This document shows positions 1-7,654 of a stretch of 57,638 nt of DNA, piece by piece. The position numbers and the translations under genes are program-made. Numbering within the stretch: the stretch's first letter is position 1; every line of letters begins with the position of its first letter. The notes under the pieces were generated by a model. That model was not told where the DNA came from, ran no database searches, and saw only the letters and a list, made by a program, of their open reading frames with translations. The stretch is from an uncultured Bacteroidales bacterium (GTDB lineage Bacteria > Bacteroidota > Bacteroidia > Bacteroidales > UBA932), in the NCBI GenBank assembly GCA_934691625.1, contig CAKUTA010000014.1:1-57638 (forward strand). Direction: 5' to 3'.

Positions 1-26
1 CTTTTTGTATTGCTTTTTGACCCTGA

Positions 27-56
27 CAACACCGTAGGGCTAGCCCTACGGTGTTG
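27..56. repeat. Perfect 30-bp palindrome upstream of rpsF
   Basis: Positions 27-41 and 42-56 are exact reverse complements, with GGGCTAGCCC at the centre. As RNA this would be a very stable hairpin. No run of T follows on either strand, so a standard intrinsic terminator is not obvious, although it may end transcription of a gene lying left of the window. It is 45 bases upstream of the rpsF promoter. It could also be a protein-binding site or a dispersed palindrome. Confidence 0.6.
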
Positions 57-100
57 CACTTCTATCTTGAATCTTCGGTGTCGTGCAAATATCGTAAATA

Positions 101-132
101 TTTGTCAATATGGAAATTTATTTATATATTTG
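101..132 (+). promoter_or_regulatory. Promoter of the rpsF operon
   Basis: TTTG at 101-104 is followed by 20 bases and then TATATTTG at 125-132. This matches the Bacteroidetes primary-sigma consensus (-33 TTTG, -7 TAnnTTTG). Transcription should begin near 137, giving a leader of about 60 bases before the rpsF ATG at 197. A short hairpin (AGTCC...GGACT) lies just downstream of the start; I could not recognise a ribosomal-protein binding motif in it. Confidence 0.8.
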
Positions 133-196
133 CAGTCCTTTTGGCGGACTTTGTCCTCCTGAAGATTATAATTTATTAACTATTATCATTTTAAGT

Positions 197-568
197 ATGA
201 AACAGTACGAGACCGTTTTCATTGCAACTCCCGTTTTGTCTGAGGCTCAGATGAAGGAAGCGGTTGCCAAGTACGTTGACTTCATCGCCAAGAACGGAGG
301 CGAAGTCGTGTACGAAGAGGACTGGGGACTTAAGCAGCTTGCTTACCCTATCCAGCACAAGACATCTGGATTCTATCACCTGATCGAGTTCAAGGCAAAT
401 CCGGAATTCATCGCTAAGCTTGAGACACAGTATCACCGTGACGAGAGAATCATCAGATATCTCACCGTTGCACTCGACAAGGACGCTGCAGCTTATGCAG
501 AGAAGAGAAGAGCTAACAAACAGGCTAAGGCCGCTGCCGCTCCGGCTGCTGCAGAGTCTGAGAACTAA
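197..568 (+). CDS. rpsF: 30S ribosomal protein S6
   Basis: S6 binds the central domain of 16S rRNA as a heterodimer with S18. The 123-residue product starts [15 protein letters not shown], the usual S6 N-terminus, and has the conserved core [19 protein letters not shown] followed by an Ala/Lys-rich tail seen in many Bacteroidetes S6 proteins. An in-frame ATG exists at 110, but it lies upstream of the -7 promoter element, so translation must begin at 197. It is the first gene of rpsF-rpsR-rplI, 17 bases before rpsR. Identification is secure from sequence and order. Confidence 0.97.
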   Translation: MKQYETVFIATPVLSEAQMKEAVAKYVDFIAKNGGEVVYEEDWGLKQLAYPIQHKTSGFYHLIEFKANPEFIAKLETQYHRDERIIRYLTVALDKDAAAYAEKRRANKQAKAAAAPAAAESEN

Positions 569-585
569 TTTAAGGAGGTATAACC

Positions 586-870
586 ATGGCACAGACAAAC
601 AATGCACAGCAGAATAACGAAATCCGTTATCTGAACCCTCCTGCAGTAGAGGTAAGAAAGAAGAAATACTGCCGCTTCAAGAGAGCAGGTATCAAATATG
701 TAGATTACAAGGATCCTGAGTTCCTTAAGAAATTCCTGAACGAGCAGGGCAAGATTCTTCCTCGCCGTATCACCGGAACTTCTCTCAAATTCCAGAGAAA
801 AGTCGCTCAGGCAGTCAAGAGAGCCCGTTCACTCGCGCTTCTCCCGTATGTAACAGACCTTCTTAAATAA
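586..870 (+). CDS. rpsR: 30S ribosomal protein S18
   Basis: S18 partners S6 in the small subunit platform. The 94-residue protein has the S18 signature: a single CRF cysteine motif ([11 protein letters not shown]), then [20 protein letters not shown] and the basic stretch [20 protein letters not shown]. An unusually strong Shine-Dalgarno sequence, AAGGAGGT, sits a few bases upstream of the ATG, which is uncommon in this phylum and marks the start. The polar N-terminal extension of about 20 residues is longer than in E. coli. It follows rpsF by 17 bases and precedes rplI by 15. Confidence 0.97.
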   Translation: MAQTNNAQQNNEIRYLNPPAVEVRKKKYCRFKRAGIKYVDYKDPEFLKKFLNEQGKILPRRITGTSLKFQRKVAQAVKRARSLALLPYVTDLLK

Positions 871-885
871 TCAGGAGACAGGAGT

Positions 886-1329
886 ATGGAAATCATTTTG
901 AAGAAAGAAGTGGCCTCTCTCGGTCACGCAGATGATATTGTTAAGGTAAAGGCAGGTTACGCTCTTAACTATCTTATTCCTCAGGGCTACGCTATCCTCG
1001 CTACAGAGTCTGCAAAGAAGCAGCACGCAGAGACGGTACGCCAGAGAGCACACAAGGAGGCTAAGCTTGTTGCTGACGCAGAGGCGCTTGCAGCCAAGAT
1101 TGCAGCAGTTTCAGTAAAGGTTGCTGCAAAGGTCAGCGAGAACGGCAAGATTTACGGCTCTATCACTACCGCACAGCTTGCAGATGCACTCGTTGCTGCA
1201 GGCATCGAGGTTGACAAGAAGGACATCACCATCCTTTCACCTGTCAAGGAGCTCGGCGAATTCGAGGCTGAGGTAAAGTGCTACAAGAATGTAAAGGGCA
1301 CATTCAAGTTCGAAGTTGTAGCTGAATAA
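886..1329 (+). CDS. rplI: 50S ribosomal protein L9
   Basis: L9 binds 23S rRNA near the L1 stalk and helps keep the reading frame. The 147-residue product begins MEIILKKEVASLGHADDIVKVKAGYALNYLIPQGYA, the rRNA-binding N-domain with the GYALNYLIP signature. A long alpha-helical connector rich in Lys/Glu/Ala follows (about residues 45-75), then a C-terminal domain containing GKIYGSITTAQLADAL. Length is typical. A GGAGACAGGAGT sequence precedes the ATG. It is the last gene of its operon, followed by a strong terminator. Confidence 0.97.
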   Translation: MEIILKKEVASLGHADDIVKVKAGYALNYLIPQGYAILATESAKKQHAETVRQRAHKEAKLVADAEALAAKIAAVSVKVAAKVSENGKIYGSITTAQLADALVAAGIEVDKKDITILSPVKELGEFEAEVKCYKNVKGTFKFEVVAE

Positions 1330-1345
1330 TTTCAGCACATACCAT

Positions 1346-1379
1346 AAAAAATCCCGGAGGTTTCCCTTCGGGATTTTTT
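1346..1379 (+). terminator. Intrinsic terminator of rpsF-rpsR-rplI
   Basis: AAAAAATCCCG at 1346-1356 pairs with CGGGATTTTTT at 1369-1379 around a 12-base loop. The 3' arm is itself the T-run. The A-run on the 5' side would let it also act on the opposite strand, for the MATE gene ending at 1442. Confidence 0.9.
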
Positions 1380-1441
1380 ATTATCAGATACAAATTAACG
1401 AATTACACAAAAATCAATTTCATGATTCTGCAGCCGCGTTT

Positions 1442-2788
1442 TTAATTACGGCCTGGCAAGACGGCACCGGCATAGAGCCTGCGCATATCCTGGCGGTAGC
1501 GTGCGAAGAAGAACAGCCCGGCAAGGGTCAACCCCACAGGAAAGCCTGTCCATATCCCCTGCAGTCCGAAACCGGCCTTGAATCCAAGTATATATGCCAC
1601 TGGGATCGCTATCACATAGTAGCTTACGAATGCGGCATACATGATCGGCTTCACGTCCTGAATACCACGAAGCACATTGGCAAAGCAAATCTGCAATGCA
1701 TCTCCGAACTGATACGCAAACAGAAAGAAGAACAGCGACACGGCCATTGAAGCGACCTCTGGAGAATCCGTGAACGCACTTGCCGCAGGATACCTGAACA
1801 CATACAGGAGAACGGACAATGATGCGGATATGGTAAGCATCATAAGATAGCCCTTACGCACATATTCACGTACCCCATCATAATTTTTCTGTCCATAGGA
1901 GTTCGCCACCAGAATCGAGATTGCAAACGACAGCCCCTGCATCATCAGGAAAAACAGCTGCGATATTGTGATCACCACCTGGTGCGCAGCAAGCTCCACC
2001 ACTCCAATCCATCCCGCCATGATGGCTGCGAATGAGAATGTCGAAGACTCCAGCCCCATCTGGATTGCCACAGGATAGCCCATATTGAATATATGCCTCA
2101 TCTTCACACGGGAAAAGAAAGCCGACTTAAACGCAGAGATATATTCCGAGAACCGCTTCGACTTCCATATATAGAGCGCAAACAGCAGAAGCATCAATAT
2201 CCTGGAGATCAATGTACTGAACCCAGCTCCTGACAGTCCGAGCTCCGGGCATCCCAGTTTACCGTATATCAGGACCCAGTTGCCGAAGATGTTCAGTATG
2301 TTGCCAAGCATCAGGAAAACCATTGACACCACAGGCTTGCATATACCGTCGGTAAACTGCTTGAGGACATTGAAGCCAAGCGCGAAAATTGTGGAGATCC
2401 CGACAATCACGAAATACGGGCGGATATACGGCATCAGCTCCGGTTTCTGACCGAAGTGTCCGAGAAAAGCATATATCAATGCCAGCAGGACAATGCCGAT
2501 TATACCTATAATGGCATTGACAAACAGACCGTTCTTCATGCTTACCCCTACACCCTTCACGTTTCCTGTCCCGTGGAACGCCCCAATCACAGGAGTCATT
2601 CCCGTGGCAAACCCAAGCTCTGTAAGGATAAACAAGTTCATCACGTTGTTCACGAATGATGACGCGGCAAGTTCCTCCACGCTGTGCCATCCTATCATGA
2701 TGTTGTCAGCAAATGCAAGTATTATCACACAAGCCTGCCCAAGCATTATAGGAACGCCGATTTTAAGAATTTCCTTAATCTTCTTCAT
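1442..2788 (-). CDS. MATE-family multidrug/cation antiporter
   Basis: The 448-residue protein has about 12 hydrophobic spans in two homologous halves. The opening KIGVPIMLGQACVIILAFADNIMIG is the classic start of MatE domain 1 (NorM/DinF superfamily), and a second MatE domain begins near GYPVAIQMGLESSTFSF at about residue 235. Members export drugs or metabolites in exchange for Na+ or H+; the substrate here cannot be read from sequence. It has its own promoter about 150 bases upstream with an inverted repeat across it and a leader able to fold, so its expression is probably regulated. It is transcribed toward the L9 gene and may share its terminator. Confidence 0.92.
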   Translation of the reverse strand: MKKIKEILKIGVPIMLGQACVIILAFADNIMIGWHSVEELAASSFVNNVMNLFILTELGFATGMTPVIGAFHGTGNVKGVGVSMKNGLFVNAIIGIIGIVLLALIYAFLGHFGQKPELMPYIRPYFVIVGISTIFALGFNVLKQFTDGICKPVVSMVFLMLGNILNIFGNWVLIYGKLGCPELGLSGAGFSTLISRILMLLLFALYIWKSKRFSEYISAFKSAFFSRVKMRHIFNMGYPVAIQMGLESSTFSFAAIMAGWIGVVELAAHQVVITISQLFFLMMQGLSFAISILVANSYGQKNYDGVREYVRKGYLMMLTISASLSVLLYVFRYPAASAFTDSPEVASMAVSLFFFLFAYQFGDALQICFANVLRGIQDVKPIMYAAFVSYYVIAIPVAYILGFKAGFGLQGIWTGFPVGLTLAGLFFFARYRQDMRRLYAGAVLPGRN

Positions 2789-2798
2789 AATTTGAACA

Positions 2799-2847
2799 CT
2801 TCTGCCTACCGAGCCTCACGGCTCAGATCAATCATCCCTGGCAGAAG
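2799..2847 (-). promoter_or_regulatory. Stem-loop in the MATE gene leader
   Basis: In the predicted 5' leader of the MATE gene, CTTCTGCC (2799-2806) pairs with GGCAGAAG (2840-2847). Inside it GAGCC (2811-2815) pairs with GGCTC (2820-2824). The outer stem ends about 10 bases from the start codon, where it could hide or expose the ribosome-binding region. I do not recognise it as a known riboswitch class. It may be chance structure. Confidence 0.4.
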
Positions 2848-2922
2848 CGTAGAAATTCCAGCAGTTCAGATGCCATGGACAACATAATCTGTCCCATTTC
2901 TGATAAATAGAATTTAGGCAGA

Positions 2923-2957
2923 TGCTATTTTGCTGTAAAGTTAGCATAAAAATAGCA
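2923..2957. promoter_or_regulatory. Inverted repeat across the MATE promoter (possible operator)
   Basis: TGCTATTTT at 2923-2931 is exactly repeated in reverse complement at 2949-2957, with a 17-base spacer. The spacer contains the predicted -7 element of the minus-strand promoter. A dimeric regulator bound here would block transcription of the pump. The nearest regulator gene is the WYL protein at 4158-5084, but no link between them is shown. Confidence 0.5.
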
Positions 2958-2966
2958 TCATTTCAA
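2936..2966 (-). promoter_or_regulatory. Promoter of the MATE gene
   Basis: On the minus strand TTTG (2967-2964) is followed by 20 bases and TAACTTTA (2943-2936), one mismatch from TAnnTTTG. Spacing equals that of the other promoters in this window. The predicted start is near 2931, giving a leader of about 140 bases. I see no gene in 2789-3081 beyond these control elements. Confidence 0.6.
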
Positions 2967-3081
2967 ATCACACATAAGTTCAGGCTCCGCATCAGCCTGG
3001 AAATCCGCTTCTTGCGGCCGATGCAGAGCCCTTCTGAAAAAAAGTTTGAATCAAGAAGTTATCTTTAAAGCACTTCTAAAG

Positions 3082-3528
3082 TCACTTAATCAGTGACGCC
3101 ACCTTATTCTCGTCATAGACAAACCATTCGCTGCATGGCTCATAGCTGTACGGGATAAATTCCGAAACCCTTACGAACACCTTATCTCCTCCACGTCCTG
3201 CATAGATATCCAGCATAAGCCCGTCAGCCGCAGAGCGTTCTGTCCAGTCCTCCTTGGACGGGTCAGACTTGAGTGCAGCAAGAATTTCAGCCTTCATGCT
3301 CGCAGGATAGTATTTTATCAGCCTGCGGAAATGCATCCCGGTATCGGCATCACGGTAGTCAGTCTTCAGAAACAGGAGCATAAGGACTCCAGGTACAGCA
3401 AGACAAGTTCCGAATATATTTACTGAAACAGATGTTGGAAGGACAATAAGGACAATGCCGACCACGGTCATTGCCGCAGAAATGATAATATCGCGCAGTG
3501 AACGGACGCGCTCAAATTCTTTTTCCAT
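3082..3528 (-). CDS. Hypothetical membrane protein with two N-terminal spans
   Basis: The 148-residue product is not a family I recognise. Residues 1-12 are charged, then two hydrophobic helices follow (about 13-31 and 36-54, GIVLIVLPTSVSVNIFG and GVLMLLFLKTDYRD). A soluble C-terminal part of about 95 residues follows, with several aromatic residues (FIPYSYEPCSEWFVYDENKV). The fold would be an inner-membrane hairpin with a cytoplasmic tail. It lies between the MATE gene and the secreted hypothetical protein, all on the minus strand, with gaps over 100 bases on both sides, so an operon is uncertain. Confidence 0.65.
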   Translation of the reverse strand: MEKEFERVRSLRDIIISAAMTVVGIVLIVLPTSVSVNIFGTCLAVPGVLMLLFLKTDYRDADTGMHFRRLIKYYPASMKAEILAALKSDPSKEDWTERSAADGLMLDIYAGRGGDKVFVRVSEFIPYSYEPCSEWFVYDENKVASLIK

Positions 3529-3641
3529 AATTTTATAAAGTCAAGATAATTAGACAATGGACGGCAGAATCTCCGCCATCCTGAATGAAACGGCAGGACG
3601 TACCTGTCCCGCAGCAAGGCTTTCTGCCATGCAGCCACATT

Positions 3642-4070
3642 CTATAGTCTTATTTTCCTCAGACTGATAAGATGATGTGAAAAAGAGCCGTATCCGGACG
3701 GAAAAAGCCCGGTGTGTGTAGTGAAAGTTATGGCCCTGCGGATACTGGAGACCTTTCCCGCCTTCAGAAATGACGAGCTGTCAAAGCCCTGACGTCCGCC
3801 GGATGTGCGGACTCTCGTCCCAGGGGAATATACCCGTACAGGTGTAAACTGCTCCTGCGCAGAAGAAAGTTCAGGAACGCTCCAGCCATTGTAGTCTCCC
3901 TGAGAGCCGTCAGCCTGTTTCAGGCTCCCGGCATCAGGAACGGCATCAGACAGCACGAAAGCTGCGGCAGCCCTGTCACAGCAGGCTGATCCATGTACAG
4001 AAACACTGTCGAGATTCAGGCTGAAAATCGACAGCACCAGTACAATGAATATGGTCAGTTTTCTATGCAT
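3642..4070 (-). CDS. Hypothetical small secreted protein, possibly leaderless mRNA
   Basis: The 142-residue product has a clear signal peptide (MHRKLTIFIVLVLSIFSLNL, cleavage probably before residue 25-30) and a Ser/Gly-rich mature part with a Cys-Cys pair at about residues 30-31. No family is recognised. A near-perfect promoter ends seven bases upstream of the ATG, which makes the gene credible although composition alone is weak. The predicted transcription start falls at or next to the ATG, so the message would have almost no leader. Function unknown; a cell-envelope or periplasmic role is only implied by the export signal. Confidence 0.55.
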   Translation of the reverse strand: MHRKLTIFIVLVLSIFSLNLDSVSVHGSACCDRAAAAFVLSDAVPDAGSLKQADGSQGDYNGWSVPELSSAQEQFTPVRVYSPGTRVRTSGGRQGFDSSSFLKAGKVSSIRRAITFTTHTGLFPSGYGSFSHHLISLRKIRL

Positions 4071-4076
4071 CTACGG

Positions 4077-4107
4077 CAAAGATATAAGAAACTCCCTGAA
4101 GAAGCAA
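4077..4107 (-). promoter_or_regulatory. Promoter of the small secreted protein gene
   Basis: On the minus strand TTG (4107-4105), 20 bases, then TATCTTTG (4084-4077): an exact match to the Bacteroidetes promoter pattern. The predicted start lies at 4070-4073, immediately at the ATG of the 142-residue protein. Confidence 0.7.
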
Positions 4108-4157
4108 GATTTTCTTTATAAGAAACTGCTTTGTGATATGATTTTCAAGTCAATATG

Positions 4158-5084
4158 CTATCGGGAATACATCTCAATCGATTTCTGCAGATTGTTTGTC
4201 ACGCTCTCGCGCAGCGACTGAGGCTCCAGAACCTCCACAGTATATCCTTGAGAAAGCACCGCCTGTATGAAATCGGTCGTAGGACATAGCCTGTAGCTGA
4301 ACACTGAATATTCCGGTGTCGTCTCGACCTCACGCTGCGTATGATGAAGCGGACGCACGCGGAAGAACTCCTGCTGTCCATACTTGACCTTCAGCTTTAT
4401 CTCCTGAGGATGCGGTGCATCTGTAATCAATGCCCCGTAAAAATCAGAGAAGATTTTTTCTCCGTTGAAATCAACAGGAAGGATAAATGTCGGGCCGGTA
4501 ATTTCAATTTCAGATATGCGGTCCAGGCTGAAGATCTGAAGATGCCCTCCAGGAAACATTTTTCCGAGCAGATACCAGTCAAGCTTGAACGCCCGTATAC
4601 AATATGGGGCGACACGGACCACCATAGGCTTACCTCCCCGGAAGCTTCTATAGCAGAACCGTACCATCAGCCCAGTCTTCATGCTCCGCAGCAAAGAGAG
4701 CAGACACCGGTGCCCGTCAGGAGTTCTGTCAAAAATCACACGGTTTTTCAGAAAGGGATATTCGTTCATCATGTTGTTCACCGAGATGGAATTGAACAGC
4801 CAGCGACGTATATCCCCTCTTTCCAGATTCTCAGCATTATCTATATAATATCGGTAATCATCCTTCTTGTCACACAGTATATCGAATCCGAAAAGTTCCT
4901 TTATCTTGGCACAATGATTCTGGAATGTCTTCTTAGGCAGATGCTCCTTATCCTGGTTCAATGACGACAGCATCCACGCCTGGTCAATGCCCTCAAATGC
5001 GATGCGTCCGTTTCTTCCGATGGTCTCTATCAGCCACGTATAACGGCTGAATAGACTTGTCTTCATGGTGTTGCCCTTTGCCAT
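4158..5084 (-). CDS. WYL-domain transcriptional regulator
   Basis: The 308-residue protein has a degenerate winged-helix-like N-terminal half (residues about 10-70, RYTWLIETIGRNGRIAFEGIDQAW) and a WYL domain from about 125 to 225. The motif FKLDWYLLGKM with downstream basic residues is the WYL signature of SH3-like ligand-sensing domains; these proteins often respond to nucleic acids or nucleotides and repress or activate defence, repair or stress genes. A C-terminal WCX-like extension follows. An alternative start at 5066 (MKTSLFSRY) has AGGG eight bases upstream and may be the true one. The target is unknown; it shares a divergent promoter region with the zapA operon. Confidence 0.88.
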   Translation of the reverse strand: MAKGNTMKTSLFSRYTWLIETIGRNGRIAFEGIDQAWMLSSLNQDKEHLPKKTFQNHCAKIKELFGFDILCDKKDDYRYYIDNAENLERGDIRRWLFNSISVNNMMNEYPFLKNRVIFDRTPDGHRCLLSLLRSMKTGLMVRFCYRSFRGGKPMVVRVAPYCIRAFKLDWYLLGKMFPGGHLQIFSLDRISEIEITGPTFILPVDFNGEKIFSDFYGALITDAPHPQEIKLKVKYGQQEFFRVRPLHHTQREVETTPEYSVFSYRLCPTTDFIQAVLSQGYTVEVLEPQSLRESVTNNLQKSIEMYSR

Positions 5085-5108
5085 TGCTGATTATTGTCTT
5101 GCGTCTGA

Positions 5109-5116
5109 CAAAATTA
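5109..5116 (-). promoter_or_regulatory. -7 element for the WYL gene
   Basis: Minus-strand TAATTTTG matches TAnnTTTG. No TTG stands 20 bases upstream, so the promoter may be weak or activator-dependent. Confidence 0.45.
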
Positions 5117-5171
5117 TTGAATTTCTAGCATTTTTCATCGGCAGATTATGTTTTTTGTACAAAATTTTAGT

Positions 5172-5179
5172 TAATTTTG
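5172..5179 (+). promoter_or_regulatory. -7 element for the coiled-coil protein-zapA operon
   Basis: TAATTTTG matches TAnnTTTG exactly; the -33 region lacks a clear TTG at the expected distance. Transcription would start near 5185, which rules out a start codon at 5177 for the next gene and supports the ATG at 5210. Confidence 0.55.
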
Positions 5180-5209
5180 CATTATAAGGAATTAATAACG
5201 GCCCTTCAG

Positions 5210-5482
5210 ATGCTAGAAGATATCAGAAATAATATCGAGAGGCTCATCGCCCTATATGAGGGCGAAAAGCAGCAGAAAGCGATGCTTGAGATGGAGCTGC
5301 AGAAGAAGAATGCTGAGATTGATTCATACAGGAAGCAGATTTCGGATCTGGAAAGACAAGTAGATAATCTTAAGCTGACCGAAGCCTTTACGGCACCGGC
5401 AGGCAGCGGAGATGCCGCGAAGGAGAAGATCGACCGGTTGATTACGGAGATAGACAGATGTATCTCCTTATTGGAGAAATAG
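5210..5482 (+). CDS. Small coiled-coil protein upstream of zapA
   Basis: From the ATG at 5210 the product is 90 residues, almost wholly helical coiled coil (MLEDIRNNIERLIALYEGEK, then heptad-like AMLEMELQKKNAEIDSYRKQ) with a short Gly/Ala break and a final helix KEKIDRLITEIDRCISLLEK. A TTG-initiated form from 5177 is excluded because that codon lies inside the promoter. The gene ends four bases before zapA, so the two are co-transcribed and probably translationally coupled. Position and shape resemble small ZapB-like or ZapA-partner coiled coils; a cell-division role is inferred from context only. Confidence 0.8.
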   Translation: MLEDIRNNIERLIALYEGEKQQKAMLEMELQKKNAEIDSYRKQISDLERQVDNLKLTEAFTAPAGSGDAAKEKIDRLITEIDRCISLLEK

Positions 5483-5486
5483 AGCT

Positions 5487-5795
5487 ATGGGGCAGAAGAT
5501 TACGATAAGCATCAGCGGAAAGCGGTATGAGCTGACAGCGAATACTCCAGAAGAAGAGGAGATATACAGGCTGGCAGCAACATCTGTGAACAAGATGCTC
5601 TCTATCTATACTGACAAGTATCCGGGAAAGGAGCTTGCAGAGCTGCTGGCATTCGTGGCATTGACGGAGAGCAGAGGAAGGATGTCCCTTATGAAAAAGA
5701 TGGAAGCTCTTGGGAAAGAAGTTGAGATGCTTAAGAAACAGACAGATACTTATCTTGAAAATATTGATAATCAGCCGCCAGCCATCACTCGCTGA
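5487..5795 (+). CDS. zapA: Cell division protein ZapA
   Basis: ZapA stabilises FtsZ filament bundles at the division site. The 102-residue product fits the family: an N-terminal beta region MGQKITISISGKRYELTANTPEEEEIYRLAA, then helix NKMLSIYTDKYPGKELAELLAFVALTE and a C-terminal coiled coil (LMKKMEALGKEVEMLKKQTDTYLENI). Its length is normal. It follows the small coiled-coil gene by four bases and precedes the probable 6S RNA and rny, an order I recall as common in Bacteroidales. Confidence 0.9.
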   Translation: MGQKITISISGKRYELTANTPEEEEIYRLAATSVNKMLSIYTDKYPGKELAELLAFVALTESRGRMSLMKKMEALGKEVEMLKKQTDTYLENIDNQPPAITR

Positions 5796-5799
5796 AAAC

Positions 5800-5962
5800 A
5801 ACACGTTCTACGGAACCGGGTATTCTCGAGCCGGGGATGCGCAGGCCTAAGTACCTATATGGGATTCCGCGATTTGCGGAACGTAGGATTACTGAACCGG
5901 CACGGAGCTCAAATCTTATTATTTAAGATTTTCTGTCAGACCGGCTGACGGCTTTTTATTAT
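5800..5962 (+). ncRNA. ssrS: Probable 6S RNA (ssrS) between zapA and rny
   Basis: The 267-base space after zapA contains a long, GC-rich, foldable stretch unlike neighbouring spacers. TTCCGC/GCGGAA forms a terminal hairpin (about 5864-5880), flanked by CCTA/TAGG and more distantly by GAGCCGG/CCGG...GCTC pairings, giving an elongated rod with internal bubbles as in 6S RNA. 6S RNA mimics an open promoter and sequesters RNA polymerase. Its location beside zapA is the same as in proteobacteria (zapA-ssrS) and, from memory, in Bacteroidales genomes. It ends with hairpin GTCAG/CTGAC and a T-run at 5935-5962. Exact ends are uncertain, and a different structured RNA is possible. Confidence 0.65.
5934..5962 (+). 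terminator. Intrinsic terminator after the probable 6S RNA
   Basis: GTCAG and CTGAC pair around ACCGG and are followed by GGCTTTTTATT. Just upstream AAATCTTA/TAAGATTT forms another AT-rich hairpin. Confidence 0.6.
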
Positions 5963-5970
5963 TGAAATAT

Positions 5971-6011
5971 CCGGACATGACGCTTTCTGAAATATGGAAC
6001 GCCATGTCCGG
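5971..6011. repeat. Inverted repeat upstream of rny
   Basis: CCGGACATG at 5971-5979 pairs with CATGTCCGG at 6003-6011; two further pairs lie inside after one mismatch. It sits 50 bases before the rny ATG and could be a terminator remnant or a leader hairpin of rny. Confidence 0.5.
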
Positions 6012-6062
6012 TTTCGTATATACCGGCATTGACACGGAACAAAAACAAAACTATATATAACT

Positions 6063-7604
6063 ATGAACATTGTTATTTTGATTACAACCGCACTGGTGGC
6101 AGCCGCTTTCGGCATAGCCGTCTACATAATGGTTCACAGGATAGTGATGAAAGGCCGCAAGGACAGCATCCTGGAAAAAGCAGAGCTTGAGGGAGAGAAC
6201 CTGAAGAAGGAGAAGATTCTGCAGGCCAAGGAGAAGTTTCTCCAGCTCAAAAGCGAGCACGAGAAGTTCGTCAATGACAAGAACTCCCAGATCAGGGATA
6301 CAGAGAACCGCCTGAAACAGAAGGAGAACAGCCTCAACCAGCAGAACAATGAGCTTCAGAAAAAGATGAAGGAGCTGGACAATGCCAAGGCCAGCCTCCA
6401 GTCTCAGAAAGACGCCATGGAAAGAAAGGCAGCAGAATATGAGGCTCTCAGCCAGGAGGCGAACAAACAGATCGAGAACATCGCAGGAATGACAGCCACC
6501 GAGGCAAAGAACCTTCTGATGGAGAACATGAAGGCAGAGGCCCGCAGTGAAGCCCAGGCATATATCAATGACACCATGGATGATGCCCGCCTGAATGCCG
6601 CAAAGGAAGCTAAACGTATAGTGATCACCACAATACAGAGGACAGCTACAGAAACTGCCATCGAGAATGCAGTCACCACATTCCCTATCGAAAATGATGA
6701 AATCAAGGGACGTATAATCGGACGCGAGGGACGTAACATCAGAGCCCTGGAGGCAGCTACAGGTGTGGAGATTGTCGTTGACGATACTCCGGATGCCATC
6801 CTTCTCTCCGCATTTGACCCGGTAAGGCGCGAAGTGGCAAGACTTGCCCTGCATCAGCTGGTTGTTGACGGGCGAATCCATCCTGCACGCATCGAGGAGG
6901 TCGTCGCAAAGGTTCAGAAGCAGCTTGAGGATGAGATTCTTGAAACAGGAAAGAGGACCTGCATCGACCTTGGCATACATGGAATGAACATTGAGCTGGT
7001 AAAGCTTATAGGACGAATGAAATATCGTTCATCATACGGTCAGAACCTGCTCCAGCATTCACGCGAAGTTGCAAATATCTGTGCAATAATGGCGTCTGAG
7101 CTTGGGCTGAACCCTAAGGTGGCCAAGAGAGCCGGACTGCTCCATGATATAGGAAAAGTTTCCGAGGATGATCCTGAGCTTCCGCACGCACTTCTCGGTA
7201 TGAAACTTGCTGAACAGTACAAGGAAAGGCCGGAAATCTGCAATGCAATCGGAGCTCACCATGAGGAGACCGAGATGACATCACTTATCTCCCCTATTGT
7301 AATGGTCGGAGATGCCATTTCCGGTGCACGTCCGGGTGCAAGACGAGAAGTCATCGAGTCTTACATCAAGAGACTGAAGGGCATGGAGGATCTTGCAGCT
7401 GCATATCCTGGCGTCACCAAGAGCTATGCCATCCAGGCAGGCCGCGAACTGCGGGTAATTGTCGGTGCGGAGGAAGTCAGCGACGAGCAGGCAAACAAGC
7501 TGTCAGCTGACATCGCATTGAAGATACAGAATGAGATGACATATCCTGGACAGGTAAAGATCACCGTCATAAGGGAAACAAGGTCAGTGGCTTACGCAAA
7601 GTAG
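6063..7604 (+). CDS. rny: Ribonuclease Y
   Basis: RNase Y is a membrane-anchored endoribonuclease that starts mRNA decay. The 513-residue protein has the standard layout: one N-terminal membrane span (residues about 3-25), a long charged coiled coil (about 30-200), a KH domain ([19 protein letters not shown], near residue 220) and an HD domain whose catalytic dyad His361-Asp362 lies in [11 protein letters not shown]. Length equals the family norm. Transcription probably comes from between the 6S RNA and position 6060. The DsbD-like gene follows 50 bases later on the same strand. Confidence 0.96.
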   Translation: MNIVILITTALVAAAFGIAVYIMVHRIVMKGRKDSILEKAELEGENLKKEKILQAKEKFLQLKSEHEKFVNDKNSQIRDTENRLKQKENSLNQQNNELQKKMKELDNAKASLQSQKDAMERKAAEYEALSQEANKQIENIAGMTATEAKNLLMENMKAEARSEAQAYINDTMDDARLNAAKEAKRIVITTIQRTATETAIENAVTTFPIENDEIKGRIIGREGRNIRALEAATGVEIVVDDTPDAILLSAFDPVRREVARLALHQLVVDGRIHPARIEEVVAKVQKQLEDEILETGKRTCIDLGIHGMNIELVKLIGRMKYRSSYGQNLLQHSREVANICAIMASELGLNPKVAKRAGLLHDIGKVSEDDPELPHALLGMKLAEQYKERPEICNAIGAHHEETEMTSLISPIVMVGDAISGARPGARREVIESYIKRLKGMEDLAAAYPGVTKSYAIQAGRELRVIVGAEEVSDEQANKLSADIALKIQNEMTYPGQVKITVIRETRSVAYAK

Positions 7605-7654
7605 CCGCAATGCGGGGCTTTCCCGCGCATAAAGAAACAGAAGACCGTACAAAT

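Noticed and set aside
133..196. S6:S18-binding leader motif before rpsF
   Set aside because: A short hairpin is present, but I could not find the conserved bulge and loop bases of the known motif; not claimed.
5177..5179. TTG start codon for the coiled-coil protein
   Set aside because: The codon is part of the -7 promoter element TAATTTTG (5172-5179), so it would not be transcribed as a start; the ATG at 5210 is used instead.
6051..6980. Open frame of 309 codons on the minus strand, Leu/Cys-rich
   Set aside because: It is antisense to rny over the coiled coil; the Leu-rich product is the complement of Glu/Lys codons.
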